NCBI GenBank assembly: GCA_035636095.1
Contig: DASPZU010000099.1
Span: 1-64,000 of the forward strand
Length of the DNA stretch: 64,000 nucleotides
Direction: 5' to 3'
DNA from: Gp7-AA10 sp035636095
GTDB lineage: Bacteria; Acidobacteriota; Thermoanaerobaculia; Gp7-AA8
Below, in pieces: positions 33,519 through 42,537 of this stretch. The notes under the pieces were generated by a model that was given only the letters and a program-made list of their open reading frames with translations, made no database searches and was not told the origin of the DNA. The number at the start of each line of letters is the position of its first letter. Position 1 is the stretch's first letter. The position numbers and the translations under genes are program-made.

Positions 33519-34805
33519 TTGCGTCCAACTGCGATTTATGCCGCGCTGCTGGCGGCCACCTGCCTTGTCGTCTTTGCGCCGGCGTACAGCGCTGGAATCA
33601 CGAATTGGGACGACGACGTCTACCTGCGCGCTCCAGCTTCACTCACCACATATGTGATGGGCAATTATCACCCGCTGACGATGCTGAGTTATGCGATTTC
33701 AGGTCGCAATCCGGCGGTGTTACACGCGACCAATGTCGCGTTGCACGCCATCACGGCAGTCCTGCTCTTTTTCCTTCTGCTGGAATTGACCGCATCGCAG
33801 TTCCCGGCCTTTGTCGGAGCTCTGATCTGGGCGATCCATCCGCTGCGCGTCGAATCTGTGGTGTGGATCTCCGAGCGCAAGGACGTTTTGTGTGGATTGT
33901 TCTATGTGGCGGCGCTGATTGCTTATGTCAGAAAGAAATTCTGGCTGACCTTGGCCTTCTTCATCCTGGCGTTGCTGTCAAAGGGCATGGCAGTCTCGTT
34001 TCCGCTGGCGCTGGTGGCAATCGACTTTCTCCAGCGCCGGCGCATCACGCTGCGCGACAAGATTCCCTTCTTCGCGCTCAGCATTCTTTTCGGTGCCATC
34101 GGTTATGCCGCGCAGCGTGTGACCACCGAATTTGCGGAAAAGCCGCTGCCATTGTCGGCGATCGAAAAAGCCCTCTTTTCCTTTCGCGCGATTTTTTTCT
34201 ACCTCGGCAAGCTGGTTTTTCTGGTCAAGCTGTCGGCGTTCTATCGGTATCCGAACGCAATCACGCTCGCCGATTGGATCGCGCCGCTGCTGCTGGTGAT
34301 TCTCGGCCTCTTCGCGATGCGAGTCCGAAGTCTCGCTTTTGCGTACTTTTTTTTCATCGCGACGATCGCCGTGACGCTGCCGATGTTTTCGGTCGGACGC
34401 ACGATCGCCGCCGATCGCTACACCTACATCCCGTCGATCGCGTTCGCCGTCATCCTGAGCCGCGTAATCGGCGAAGGATCTCGTATGACGATGCTCATCG
34501 CGATCGTCGCCGCCGCACTCGGTGTCATGACGTTCGAGCGAAGCAAGGTGTGGCACGACAGCGTTTCGTTGTGGTCGAGCGTGATCGAATACGATCCGCA
34601 CGTCGCGCTTCCATACAACGCTCGGGGAGTCGCACTCGCGCAGCAAGGCCACAATGCCGCCGCCCTCCGCGATCTGAATGCCGCCATCGAAATCGATTCC
34701 TGCTACGCCATGGCGCTTCGTAACCGAATCGTGGTCGAGAATCGGCTCGGCGACGCCGCCGGCGTCGCGCGTGATCGCGATAGACTGAGTCGATGTCAGA
34801 GATGA
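33519..34805 (+). CDS. Polytopic GT-C-like membrane protein with C-terminal TPR
   Basis: About ten membrane helices (PTAIYAALLAATCLVVFAPA onward) are followed by a short TPR segment (ARGVALAQQGHNAAALRDLN). The first loop ITNWDDDVYLRAP has the acidic pair of GT-C glycosyltransferases such as the TMTC group, and IHPLRVESVVWISERKDVL is typical of bacterial members. The role is likely transfer of a lipid-linked sugar to envelope proteins, by inference. The reading frame is open from 32940, but that part is antisense to murB; a TTG at 33519 is the best start, without a clear ribosome site. Codons at 34449-34490 derive from an interspersed repeat. Confidence 0.75.
   Translation: MRPTAIYAALLAATCLVVFAPAYSAGITNWDDDVYLRAPASLTTYVMGNYHPLTMLSYAISGRNPAVLHATNVALHAITAVLLFFLLLELTASQFPAFVGALIWAIHPLRVESVVWISERKDVLCGLFYVAALIAYVRKKFWLTLAFFILALLSKGMAVSFPLALVAIDFLQRRRITLRDKIPFFALSILFGAIGYAAQRVTTEFAEKPLPLSAIEKALFSFRAIFFYLGKLVFLVKLSAFYRYPNAITLADWIAPLLLVILGLFAMRVRSLAFAYFFFIATIAVTLPMFSVGRTIAADRYTYIPSIAFAVILSRVIGEGSRMTMLIAIVAAALGVMTFERSKVWHDSVSLWSSVIEYDPHVALPYNARGVALAQQGHNAAALRDLNAAIEIDSCYAMALRNRIVVENRLGDAAGVARDRDRLSRCQR
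34449..34490 (+). repeat. Interspersed repeat, GTCATCCTGAGC family, copy 4, inside a CDS
   Basis: The 42 bases GTCATCCTGAGCCGCG ... GGCGAAGGATCTCG ... ATGACG match the left part of copy 1. They stay in frame in the GT-C/TPR gene, encoding VILSRVIGEGSRMT between two membrane helices. Confidence 0.75.
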
Positions 34806-36121
34806 GTGCTGCTGCCGAGAAACAGTGGTTCGGCCATCCGCGCGGCCTGGCCACGCTGTTCTTCACCGAGATGTGGGAGCGCGCAAGCTACTACGGCATG
34901 CGTGCTCTGCTGACGCTGTACATGACCGGCTCCGTCCTTCAGCCGGGGCTCGGCTTTCCCGACAAGAAGGCCACTCAGATCTACGGCATCTACACGATGA
35001 TGGTTTACCTGATGGGGATTCCGGGCGGCTTCATCGCCGACCGCTTCATCGGTCACTACCGCGCAGTGCTGATAGGCGGAATCGTCATCGCATCCGGCCA
35101 CTTCACAATGGCCGTCCCCGGTTTGCCGTTTTTCTTCACCGGATTAGGACTCATCATCATCGGCACTGGGCTTCTCAAACCGAACGTCAGCACCATCGTC
35201 GGAACGCTGTACACGCGTGACGATCCACGGCGCGATGCCGGCTTCTCGCTCTTCTACATGGGCATCAACACCGGCGCATTCTTCGCGCCACTGGTGACCG
35301 GGTGGCTGGGTCAGAAAATCAACTGGCACATCGGGTTTGCTGCTGCAGGCGTTGGCATGGTCTTGGGGCTGATTCAATACGTCTACGGACGGAAGTACCT
35401 AACGCCGGTGACGGAGGCGAAGACAGCGCAGACTGTCGCGATCGAAACGACGTCCCCCGCGTCGAAAACGCCATTCACACGTCAGGATTGGGGCCGAATC
35501 GCTGCTGCCTCCATCCTCACCCTGTTCGCATTGATTTTCTGGGCCGGTTTCGAACAGGCCGGATCGAGTCTGACACTCTTCGCCGATCGCGCCACGCGAC
35601 TGATCATCCTCGGCTTCACATATCCCTCCAGCTGGTTTCAGTCAGTCGAGCCGCTCTTCGTGATCATCTTCTCGCCGGTTTTCGCCTGGCTATGGTTTCG
35701 CCTCGGACGTCGCGAGCCTTCCAGCCCAGCCAAATTTACGCTCGGCCTGTTTTTCCTCAGCCTTTCTTTTCTGTTGATCGTTCCGGCCGCGCGCTACTTT
35801 CAGTTGCACGGTGAGCGCGTCAGCCCGATGTGGCTCATCGGACTCTATTTTCTGCAGATGCTCGGCGAGCTCTGTCTGAGCCCTGTCGGCTTGAGCATGG
35901 TAACCAAGCTCTCACCGGCGCGCATCGTGGGGTTCATGATGGGAGTCTGGTTCCTTGCTACTGCGTTGGGCAATTACGTTGCCGGCTGGGTGGCGGGCCT
36001 GGTTGGGAATCGCAGCTTCACGGAAGTCTTCATGATCGCCTTCGTGACAGCCGCGGTTGCGACGCTCATCCTCGCGATCCTGATTCCCGTGATCAAGCGC
36101 CTGATGGGCGGCGTGCGGTAG
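34793..36121 (+). CDS. POT/PTR-family proton-dependent peptide transporter
   Basis: This 442-residue MFS protein carries the proton-coupling motif ExxER in LFFTEMWERASYYGMRALLT near residue 22, plus GGFIADRFIGHYRAVLIGG near 81 and FSLFYMGINTGAFFAPLVTG near 152, as in DtpA/DtpB. It imports di- and tripeptides with protons across the inner membrane, which suits a neighbourhood rich in secreted peptidases. The first ATG overlaps the stop of the preceding gene by 13 bp; a second ATG three codons later is possible. Confidence 0.93.
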   Translation: MSEMSAAAEKQWFGHPRGLATLFFTEMWERASYYGMRALLTLYMTGSVLQPGLGFPDKKATQIYGIYTMMVYLMGIPGGFIADRFIGHYRAVLIGGIVIASGHFTMAVPGLPFFFTGLGLIIIGTGLLKPNVSTIVGTLYTRDDPRRDAGFSLFYMGINTGAFFAPLVTGWLGQKINWHIGFAAAGVGMVLGLIQYVYGRKYLTPVTEAKTAQTVAIETTSPASKTPFTRQDWGRIAAASILTLFALIFWAGFEQAGSSLTLFADRATRLIILGFTYPSSWFQSVEPLFVIIFSPVFAWLWFRLGRREPSSPAKFTLGLFFLSLSFLLIVPAARYFQLHGERVSPMWLIGLYFLQMLGELCLSPVGLSMVTKLSPARIVGFMMGVWFLATALGNYVAGWVAGLVGNRSFTEVFMIAFVTAAVATLILAILIPVIKRLMGGVR

Positions 36122-36130
36122 GAAGACGGC

Positions 36131-36460
36131 CTAACCGAGTTGGAGTGCTCGCGCCAGCGCGCGCCTGAGGGCGGCCTTGTTGTCATCGGACAACGTACCG
36201 ACGAATGTAGTCAGTTTGCTTTTGAACATCAGCGTCAGAAAGTCGCAGCGAATCGAGCTCGTATGGGCGATCCTCTCATCACCCGCGACGACCACTTCGG
36301 TCTGCAGTCCGAGGACTTGGCTATAGACGGGAGCGCAGATCACTGTCGAGATATCATCGTTATCGGCAATGAAGTCGCGGGAGACGATGACGTAGAAGCC
36401 CGGCTTGTAACCGCGTTGGGCAACTTTCTCGCGGGTGCGATAGATCTCGCCCCATCTCAC
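36131..36460 (-). CDS. MazF/PemK-family toxin (endoribonuclease)
   Basis: MRWGEIYRTREKVAQRGYKPGFYVIVSRD is split as MRWGEIY near 1 and KPGFYVIVSRDFI near 19; together with TVICAPVYSQ near 39 and RCDFLTLMFKSKLTTFVGTL near 71 these match the SH3-like MazF/PemK fold. Such toxins cut mRNA at short sequences until bound by the antitoxin. Length 109 is normal. Known MazF enzymes often have an Arg-Pro at strand 1; here it is KPGF, so activity should not be assumed. The start overlaps the antitoxin gene by 4 bp. Confidence 0.85.
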   Translation of the reverse strand: MRWGEIYRTREKVAQRGYKPGFYVIVSRDFIADNDDISTVICAPVYSQVLGLQTEVVVAGDERIAHTSSIRCDFLTLMFKSKLTTFVGTLSDDNKAALRRALARALQLG

Positions 36461-36696
36461 AGTTTCGCCTGCTGTTTCACGAGCGCCTGACCTTCTCGTT
36501 TCAGCCGATCGCGATGGCGGCGTACGATCGCTGCCTCACGTTCCCCTTCCGCCTTTTGCTCAGCAAGGGCAACGTAGTTGCGCACGGCCTCGCGGATGAC
36601 GCGGGAGCGGTTTGAGCCAGGCCGACCGGCGACGCGCGCCAGACGATCGACGCGCTCGAGCATCTCCTCCTCAATAGTAATTGCAATAGTTTTCAT
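36457..36696 (-). CDS. Ribbon-helix-helix antitoxin
   Basis: This 79-residue protein has an N-terminal ribbon-helix-helix DNA-binding domain (KTIAITIEEEMLERVDRLAR, SNRSRVIREAVRNYVAL) of the CopG/MetJ type and a charged C-terminal helix that should wrap the toxin. Antitoxin first, toxin second with a 4-bp overlap is the usual arrangement, and the pair is expected to repress its own promoter through the palindrome at 36709-36728. Confidence 0.87.
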   Translation of the reverse strand: MKTIAITIEEEMLERVDRLARVAGRPGSNRSRVIREAVRNYVALAEQKAEGEREAAIVRRHRDRLKREGQALVKQQAKL

Positions 36697-36708
36697 ATTG
36701 TGAATTGT

Positions 36709-36728
36709 ATCACCACCTGGTTGGTGAT
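36709..36728. promoter_or_regulatory. Probable operator of the toxin-antitoxin operon
   Basis: ATCACCACCTGGTTGGTGAT is an inverted repeat (9-bp arms, one mismatch, 2-bp centre) 12 bp upstream of the antitoxin start. RHH antitoxins usually bind such sites to repress their own operon. It also lies 62 bp before the kinase reading frame on the other strand. Confidence 0.5.
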
Positions 36729-36789
36729 CGCGCCATTAGCTGTGCGGTAGCATTTCCACACGCAGACAACACTCAGCCACTACCGCATC

Positions 36790-39069
36790 TTGGAGAAAAT
36801 CGGCGTGGGCGGGATGGGGGAGGTCTATCGCGCTCACGATGAGCAACTCGGCCGCGACGTCGCGGTCAAGGTGCTGCCGGCCGAGCAATTAGGTGACGCC
36901 GTCGCCCGCGCGCGTCTGCTGCGCGAGGCGCGATCGGCGGCCGCGCTGAATCATCCGCACATCTGTACGATCCACGAAGTCGGCGAGAGCGACGGGCAGG
37001 CTTACATCGCGATGGAGCTGATCGAAGGAAGCGCGCTGAGTGCTCTCATCGAACAGCGCAGGCTGACCGCCGAGGAGATCGCTCGCTACGCCGTTCAGCT
37101 CTCGGACGCCGTCGCGCACGCGCACGACCGCGGAATCGTTCATCGAGATCTGAAGAGCGGCAACGTGATGGTGACCTCCGAGGGGCGGATCAAAGTCCTC
37201 GATTTCGGTCTGGCGAAAAAGGTGGTGGGTGAGTCGGATCCGAACGCGAGCACCGAGGCGCACACGACCACGCTGACGCGACCAGGCACGGTTCCTGGAA
37301 CTTTGGCGTACATGGCGCCGGAGCAGCTTCGCGGCGCGCCGGGCGACGTGCGCAGCGACGTGTGGGCGATCGGCGTGATTCTTTACGAGATGGTGGCCGG
37401 CGAGCGCCCGTTTCACGGGCAAACGCAGTTCGAGCTCGTGTCGTCGATCCTCAACGATCCAACTCCGCCGCCGCCTCTTTTGAAGGGCGTCATTGAGCGC
37501 TGTCTGGCCAAAGATCCGGCACGGCGATACCAGCGTGCGGGCGAAGTGCGCGCGGCACTGGAAGCGGCGCCGTCGCGCCTGCGCGCTCCGCGGCGCTGGA
37601 TCGGCGCGGCTCTGGTCGCGGCCGCCGTCGTTGCGACGATCAGCGTGGTGCTCGTCAAGTCGCCGTGGTCATCGTCGAAATCGCCGCACATTCAATCGCT
37701 GGCGGTGCTGCCTCTCGAGAATCTTTCCGGCGACAAAAATCAGGAGTATCTCGCCGACGGCATGACCGAGGCACTCATCACGGACCTCGGCAGCATGCCG
37801 GGAATCACGCGCGTCATCGGACGAACCTCCGTGATGCGCTACAAAGGCTCGAAGACTCCTCCGCAGGAGATCGCGCGCGAGCTGAACGTCGACGCGCTGA
37901 TGACCGGTGCCGTCCTGCGATCCGGCGATCGTGTGCGGGTCACCGCTGCGCTGCTGAATCCGTCGACCGGAGAGGAACTATGGACCGGCCGCTACGAGCA
38001 CGAGCTCCGCGACGTCTTACTTCTGCAGAACGAGCTCACGCGCGCGATCCTGACCGAGATCCGCGGAGCGCTGACCGCGGCCGATGCGGGACGACTGGCG
38101 AAGACGCGTCCGGTCGATCCGAGCGCCTACGAAGACTTTCTTAAAGGGAAGTTCTATTGGTATCGCTTCACGCCGGCGGATTTCGAAACGGCTCGCGTCT
38201 ACTTCGAGCGCGCGTTGCAGAAAGACCCGAACTATGCCGCGGCGTACCTTGGGCTCGCCGACACGATCGGCACAGTCGCGCACATGGGCTTGGCACCGAC
38301 GACAGAAGTCTTTCCACGCGCGAAAGCGCTCACGCAACGCGCGATGGCGCTCGATCCGTCGCTTGCCGCGGCGCACGACATGACCGCCAGATTGCTCTTC
38401 GCGTGGGATTGGGACTGGCCGGCTGCCGAGCGCGAATTCAAACGCGCCATCGATCTGAATCCGAACTATCCCGATGCGCACTGTATTTACTCGCAGCTCT
38501 TGCAGTCGACCAACCGTATGGACCAATCGATTGCCGAAGTGCGTCGCTCCGTCGAGATCGATCCGCAGAATCCCTTTTTCCAGGAGAACCTAGGCGTAGC
38601 GCTCTCCGGTGCCGGCCGTTATGACGAAGCGATCGCCGTTTTTCGAAAGATGTTCGTCGGCGATCCGAATTCGTGGTTGGCCCAGGACGGCTTGTGGGAC
38701 ACGCTGTTTCTCAAAGGCCAGCGCGATGAGGCGCTAAAACAGGCGAAGGTGAGTTTCGCTTCGCTCGGCCGCCCTGACGTCGCCGATGCAATGCAAGGTG
38801 ACTACCGCGACGCGATGCGACACGGAGCTGAGGCAATCATCGCTGCTCGCCCGAAGACGTACATGGGGGCGATCTGGGTCGCGCGCTGCTACGCCCACGC
38901 CGGAATGAACGACAAAGTCCTGGAATGGCTACAAATAGGCGCCGAGGAGCGCGACACCCGCATGTGCTATGTCGTCGGCGATCCGCTGTACGCGTCCGCT
39001 CGCCGCGATCCGCGCTTTCAGCAGGTGCTCGCTACCGTCCGCGCCAAAGCGGCTTCCGCTTCTCGATGA
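36790..39069 (+). CDS. Membrane serine/threonine protein kinase with TolB-like and TPR domains
   Basis: The kinase domain (about 1-265) has EKIGVGGMGEVYRAHDE, VAVKVLP (Lys), HRDLKSGNVMV, LDFGLAKK and MAPEQL. One membrane helix follows (WIGAALVAAAVVATISVVLV near 275). An extracytoplasmic region then begins SLAVLPLENLSGDKNQEYLA, like the TolB/FlgO-type domain of such fusions, and ends with TPRs (PNYAAAYLGLADT, PNYPDAHCIYSQLLQ). The start is problematic: the first strand should begin around SHYRILEKIG, and codons for this lie upstream, but no ATG, GTG or TTG precedes them before a TAG at 36748. Only the TTG at 36790 is available. Confidence 0.85.
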   Translation: MEKIGVGGMGEVYRAHDEQLGRDVAVKVLPAEQLGDAVARARLLREARSAAALNHPHICTIHEVGESDGQAYIAMELIEGSALSALIEQRRLTAEEIARYAVQLSDAVAHAHDRGIVHRDLKSGNVMVTSEGRIKVLDFGLAKKVVGESDPNASTEAHTTTLTRPGTVPGTLAYMAPEQLRGAPGDVRSDVWAIGVILYEMVAGERPFHGQTQFELVSSILNDPTPPPPLLKGVIERCLAKDPARRYQRAGEVRAALEAAPSRLRAPRRWIGAALVAAAVVATISVVLVKSPWSSSKSPHIQSLAVLPLENLSGDKNQEYLADGMTEALITDLGSMPGITRVIGRTSVMRYKGSKTPPQEIARELNVDALMTGAVLRSGDRVRVTAALLNPSTGEELWTGRYEHELRDVLLLQNELTRAILTEIRGALTAADAGRLAKTRPVDPSAYEDFLKGKFYWYRFTPADFETARVYFERALQKDPNYAAAYLGLADTIGTVAHMGLAPTTEVFPRAKALTQRAMALDPSLAAAHDMTARLLFAWDWDWPAAEREFKRAIDLNPNYPDAHCIYSQLLQSTNRMDQSIAEVRRSVEIDPQNPFFQENLGVALSGAGRYDEAIAVFRKMFVGDPNSWLAQDGLWDTLFLKGQRDEALKQAKVSFASLGRPDVADAMQGDYRDAMRHGAEAIIAARPKTYMGAIWVARCYAHAGMNDKVLEWLQIGAEERDTRMCYVVGDPLYASARRDPRFQQVLATVRAKAASASR

Positions 39070-39775
39070 ACGCCTTCAGCCCCTCGGTGGCGTCCTGCGT
39101 CTTCATCAATTCTTCGAGATACAGGCGCTCGACGGCGGCCAGGCGCTCGTCGAAGTCTGCGTTCTGCGCCAATCGGAACGCGCGCTTTGCAAATCGGAGA
39201 GAAGAAGCGCTCTGTTTGTACAGCCGTTGCAACCACTCCTCGGCGCGCCGATCGAACTCCGCCGCCGGGAAGATCGCGTTTGCAATTCCGCTCCCGTCGA
39301 CCACTTCGCCGGTCAAAAGAAGTTCGAGACCTTTTCGCGGCGGCATCTGACGCGAGAGTTGATAGGCAGCTACCGGCGGAAAGACGCCGAGGTTGATTTC
39401 GGGCTGACCGAATCGGGCGCGATCGGACGCGAGAACGAAATCGCACGCCAGCGCGAGCTCGCAGCCGCCGCCGAGCGCCGCGCCCTTCACCAGCGCGACC
39501 GTGACGATGTCGAGCTTCGCCAGAATCCGGAAGCATTCGTGAAATCGCTGCAGCATCGTGACGACACGATCGCCGATGTGGTCCTGCACGCTCGCGCCTG
39601 CGGAGAACGCTTTCTCGCCCGACGCGCTGATGATGAGGCAGTGGCGGTCGCTCTTAACTTTGCCGAGCGCGCCGCGCAGCTCCTCCAGAATCGCGATGTC
39701 GAGGATGTGCAGCGGCGGATCGTTGAGCGTGATGCGATAGGCGTTCGCGTCCGAGGCGAATTCGATTTTCGGCAT
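39032..39775 (-). CDS. Enoyl-CoA hydratase/isomerase family protein
   Basis: The crotonase fold is clear in 247 residues: SGEKAFSAGASVQDHIGDRV near 56 (first oxyanion loop), GAALGGGCELALACDFVLAS near 96 (second oxyanion loop) and FGQPEINLGVFPPVAAYQL near 123. NDPPLHILDIAILEEL near the N-terminus resembles cyclohexa-1,5-diene-1-carbonyl-CoA hydratases (Dch/BamR), but no other benzoyl-CoA genes are here. The Met at 39775 is preferred over a frame start at 39805. Its 3' end overlaps the convergent kinase gene by 38 bp. Confidence 0.85.
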   Translation of the reverse strand: MPKIEFASDANAYRITLNDPPLHILDIAILEELRGALGKVKSDRHCLIISASGEKAFSAGASVQDHIGDRVVTMLQRFHECFRILAKLDIVTVALVKGAALGGGCELALACDFVLASDRARFGQPEINLGVFPPVAAYQLSRQMPPRKGLELLLTGEVVDGSGIANAIFPAAEFDRRAEEWLQRLYKQSASSLRFAKRAFRLAQNADFDERLAAVERLYLEELMKTQDATEGLKAFIEKRKPLWRGR

Positions 39776-39788
39776 GGCTGGGATGACA

Positions 39789-42455
39789 TTATCGCGCCGG
39801 CGCACGGCGCGCCGGTTTCGGCAGCGCCTGGTCCGACCAGATCTCGAGCGAGTGGTCGGTCAGGATGTAAAACGTCCCCCCTTGTACAGCGACATTACGC
39901 GCGGGTGACGGCGAAGGGAATGACGTGGCATGCAAAATCTGCGGTGCGAACGAGCGGCCCGTGACGACCGTGCATGCGCCACTGATGCGAATGTGCTGAT
40001 CGGCGAACGTCACCGAGCCGTCCGACGAGTACGCGCCGAGAACATCGGCGATCTTGGCAAGGTTCGTTTCGTCGTAGGTCGCCAGCGTGTTGCCGAGGAC
40101 ATCAATCGTCCCGCCGGAGTAGGCGATCGACCTCGGGGTCCCATCGGCAGCACGACTATTGATCGTCGATGGGTGAAACGGATCGGACACGTCGATCACG
40201 CGAAGCTCGGCGGGCAGGTCCGTGATGGCATAAGCGCGATTTCCGTTGACGGCGACATCCGTCACGCTGCCGGTCATGGTCACGGTCTGATTCAGACCGC
40301 TGCGGGCATCAAAAACGATCGTCTTCTTTTCGCAGGCGCCGGAGGTGCAGCCGCGCACGATCGACGCCCAAACCGCGCCATTCACGGAGTGGATCGAGAC
40401 GGCCTGTGCATCGGTCTCGGTGATCGGGGCCGTCGATCGAAGGACGCCGTCGGGGGTGTAGGACGTGACGGTCATGTTGCCGCTGAGCGTGAAAAGTCCA
40501 CGGTCGCCGGCAGCGAGGTCGACGACACCTGCGCTCTTCACCGATCCGATGTAGTGCAGCACGTTGCTGTAGATGTCGATGTTGCGGCCGTCGAAGAGAT
40601 AGATGTGGCCGGCCGACGCGAGGACTTTCTTGTAAAACGCATTTCCGTTAGGCGCCGCGATTTCCGCCGGCATGCGCAGGATGCGATCGAGCGCAATCGT
40701 GACCACGCCGGTGGAGGTCACGACGTCGAGGGCGTTCGATTGCGGCGCGACATGCATGGCGATCGGTTGGGATGGCAGAGCAATCTCGGCGCTGATCTTC
40801 TGGGTCAGGACGTTCCAGATGCGAACGCTGGTATCGGTGAGCTGTAGCATCGACGAGCCGGCGAGGATGAGCTGACGCGCGATGTCGGCATTCGACTGTG
40901 GCAGCACGCCCGCGGTCAGGGTGTTGAAATCGATCAGCGAGATGCCGCGGAAGGTCTGCACGGCAGCAGTGGCATTCGAGAGTGCGACGCCGCTGGTGGC
41001 CAGGCCGGCAACGCTCACTGTTTTAGGGTCGGTCGAGAAATCGGGAGTGGGGTAGTAGGCAACCAGCGTGGTGGCGTCGCTCCGATTGTCCGCGATCGCG
41101 ATCGAATTTCCGGAGCGGGCGATCGAAGAAGGCTTGATGTTGGGCGTCGCGATCGGCTGCGGAACCGGCTGCGCCGGGGAGAAATCGGCGGACCACAGGG
41201 TGCGATCGGTGAGTATGGCGTAGGCCGTAGTTCCGATCAGCACCGCATCGGCGACGCCGGCGCGGAAGGTGATGTTGCCAACCGGCTGCGGAATGGTGGA
41301 GGTCAATGTCCACAGCGTCATCGACGCGCCGGACGAGCTCAAAAGAAATCCCGTTGCGCCGTCCTGCACGACGTCGGCGCGGCTCCCGTCCCACGTGCGC
41401 ATCGGGACGAGCGACTGCGAAAATTCTGCGATTCCGCTCGTGCGTCCGACGTAGAAGCTGGACCCGATCGACACAACCGACGAAGCATTCGCAAACAGCG
41501 AGCCGCGCATCGTAAACGGCGACGAGAAATTGCTGATGTCGTAGGTGACGATACCGCTGTCGCCCGAGCCGGCATACATCCGATTTCCGGCTGTGACGAT
41601 CGCGATGACGCGATTGATGGTTCCGCTGCTCACCGGTACCTCGTCGCGAAACAGGTCGATGGGAGTCCCCGGAGTCGAAAAATCCATCGCACGCACGGTC
41701 CGATCGGTACTCGACATGAACAGAGCGTCACCTGCCACCGGCGCCAGCGATGTCGTCGAAAACGGGACGCTGCCGACGTTGTTCATGGCGGTGCCGCTTC
41801 CGACAAAGACGGTTGTATCGATGGCAGACGACACATACAGCTTTCCGTTTTGCGCGTGAACGGCGGTGGCATTCGACGGTGTCGCGATCGCACCGAGCCG
41901 TTGGATGACCGGGGAGGCGCTGAAGACTTCCACCGATGTGTCGCCGTCGACGGCGTAGAGAGTCGATCCGATCATCGCGAGCGATGTCACGGCATTCGGG
42001 AAAAACGTGGTGAGAACCGCGGGGTTCGACGGATCAGCCACGCTGTAGAGCGTGATGCCGTTCCGCGTCGCCACGTACAAGGAGAGTGTCGTGAACAGGA
42101 TGTCGTTGACGGGTGCTCCGGCATCGACAGTGCGCAGCAGTTGCAGCGAGCGTCCGCTCTTGCGGATCACGGCGATCGTGTTTCCGCTGCCGGCGTACGC
42201 GACGCCGTTGCCGAGGCGAATGAGTCGCGTGGTGCCGGGGAGGGGAAGCGATGCCACCAGCCGCGGCGGATCGACGGCGCGGTCGTAGAGCGCAACGCCG
42301 TACGATGTTGCTGCCCACAGGTCATTTCCGTCGACAGCGAGATCGAGGATCGAGCTTCGAAATTGATCGCTGAGGACGGGGGCGATGTTGCAGGGCGGCG
42401 GGTTGGGTGGTGTGGCGACGACAACCGCAAGCACCGCCAGCACACCGAGAGGCAT
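39789..42455 (-). CDS. Large secreted beta-propeller protein of unknown function
   Basis: An N-terminal hydrophobic leader (MPLGVLAVLAVVVATPP) precedes about 860 residues of repeating beta strands: NDLWAATSYGVALYD, NGVAYAGSGNTIAVIRK, TLSLYVATRNGITLYSVADP, GSTLYAVDGDTSVEVFSA. These resemble LVIVD-type propeller blades that record status by name, in two or more propellers. Secreted or periplasmic location is expected. There is no catalytic motif. A repeat of the GTCATCCTGAGC family ends 2 bp before the start and supplies CAGGAAG as the only visible ribosome site. The enoyl-CoA hydratase gene follows 13 bp downstream. Confidence 0.75.
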   Translation of the reverse strand: MPLGVLAVLAVVVATPPNPPPCNIAPVLSDQFRSSILDLAVDGNDLWAATSYGVALYDRAVDPPRLVASLPLPGTTRLIRLGNGVAYAGSGNTIAVIRKSGRSLQLLRTVDAGAPVNDILFTTLSLYVATRNGITLYSVADPSNPAVLTTFFPNAVTSLAMIGSTLYAVDGDTSVEVFSASPVIQRLGAIATPSNATAVHAQNGKLYVSSAIDTTVFVGSGTAMNNVGSVPFSTTSLAPVAGDALFMSSTDRTVRAMDFSTPGTPIDLFRDEVPVSSGTINRVIAIVTAGNRMYAGSGDSGIVTYDISNFSSPFTMRGSLFANASSVVSIGSSFYVGRTSGIAEFSQSLVPMRTWDGSRADVVQDGATGFLLSSSGASMTLWTLTSTIPQPVGNITFRAGVADAVLIGTTAYAILTDRTLWSADFSPAQPVPQPIATPNIKPSSIARSGNSIAIADNRSDATTLVAYYPTPDFSTDPKTVSVAGLATSGVALSNATAAVQTFRGISLIDFNTLTAGVLPQSNADIARQLILAGSSMLQLTDTSVRIWNVLTQKISAEIALPSQPIAMHVAPQSNALDVVTSTGVVTIALDRILRMPAEIAAPNGNAFYKKVLASAGHIYLFDGRNIDIYSNVLHYIGSVKSAGVVDLAAGDRGLFTLSGNMTVTSYTPDGVLRSTAPITETDAQAVSIHSVNGAVWASIVRGCTSGACEKKTIVFDARSGLNQTVTMTGSVTDVAVNGNRAYAITDLPAELRVIDVSDPFHPSTINSRAADGTPRSIAYSGGTIDVLGNTLATYDETNLAKIADVLGAYSSDGSVTFADQHIRISGACTVVTGRSFAPQILHATSFPSPSPARNVAVQGGTFYILTDHSLEIWSDQALPKPARRAPAR

Positions 42456-42457
42456 AT

Positions 42458-42530
42458 GTCTTCCTGAGCGTAGCGAAGGATCTTCAGCTACGCAACGAGA
42501 TCCTTCGAGTCTTCGCGGCTCAGGTTGACG
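42458..42530. repeat. Interspersed repeat, GTCATCCTGAGC family, copy 5
   Basis: Starts GTCTTCCTGAGCGTAGCGAAGGATC in two pieces (GTCTTCCTGAGC, GTAGCGAAGGATC), and ends GAGATCCTTCGAG, GGCTCAGGTTGACG, so it folds end to end. It sits between the propeller gene start and the YceI end. Confidence 0.75.
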
Positions 42531-42537
42531 CTGGGCG

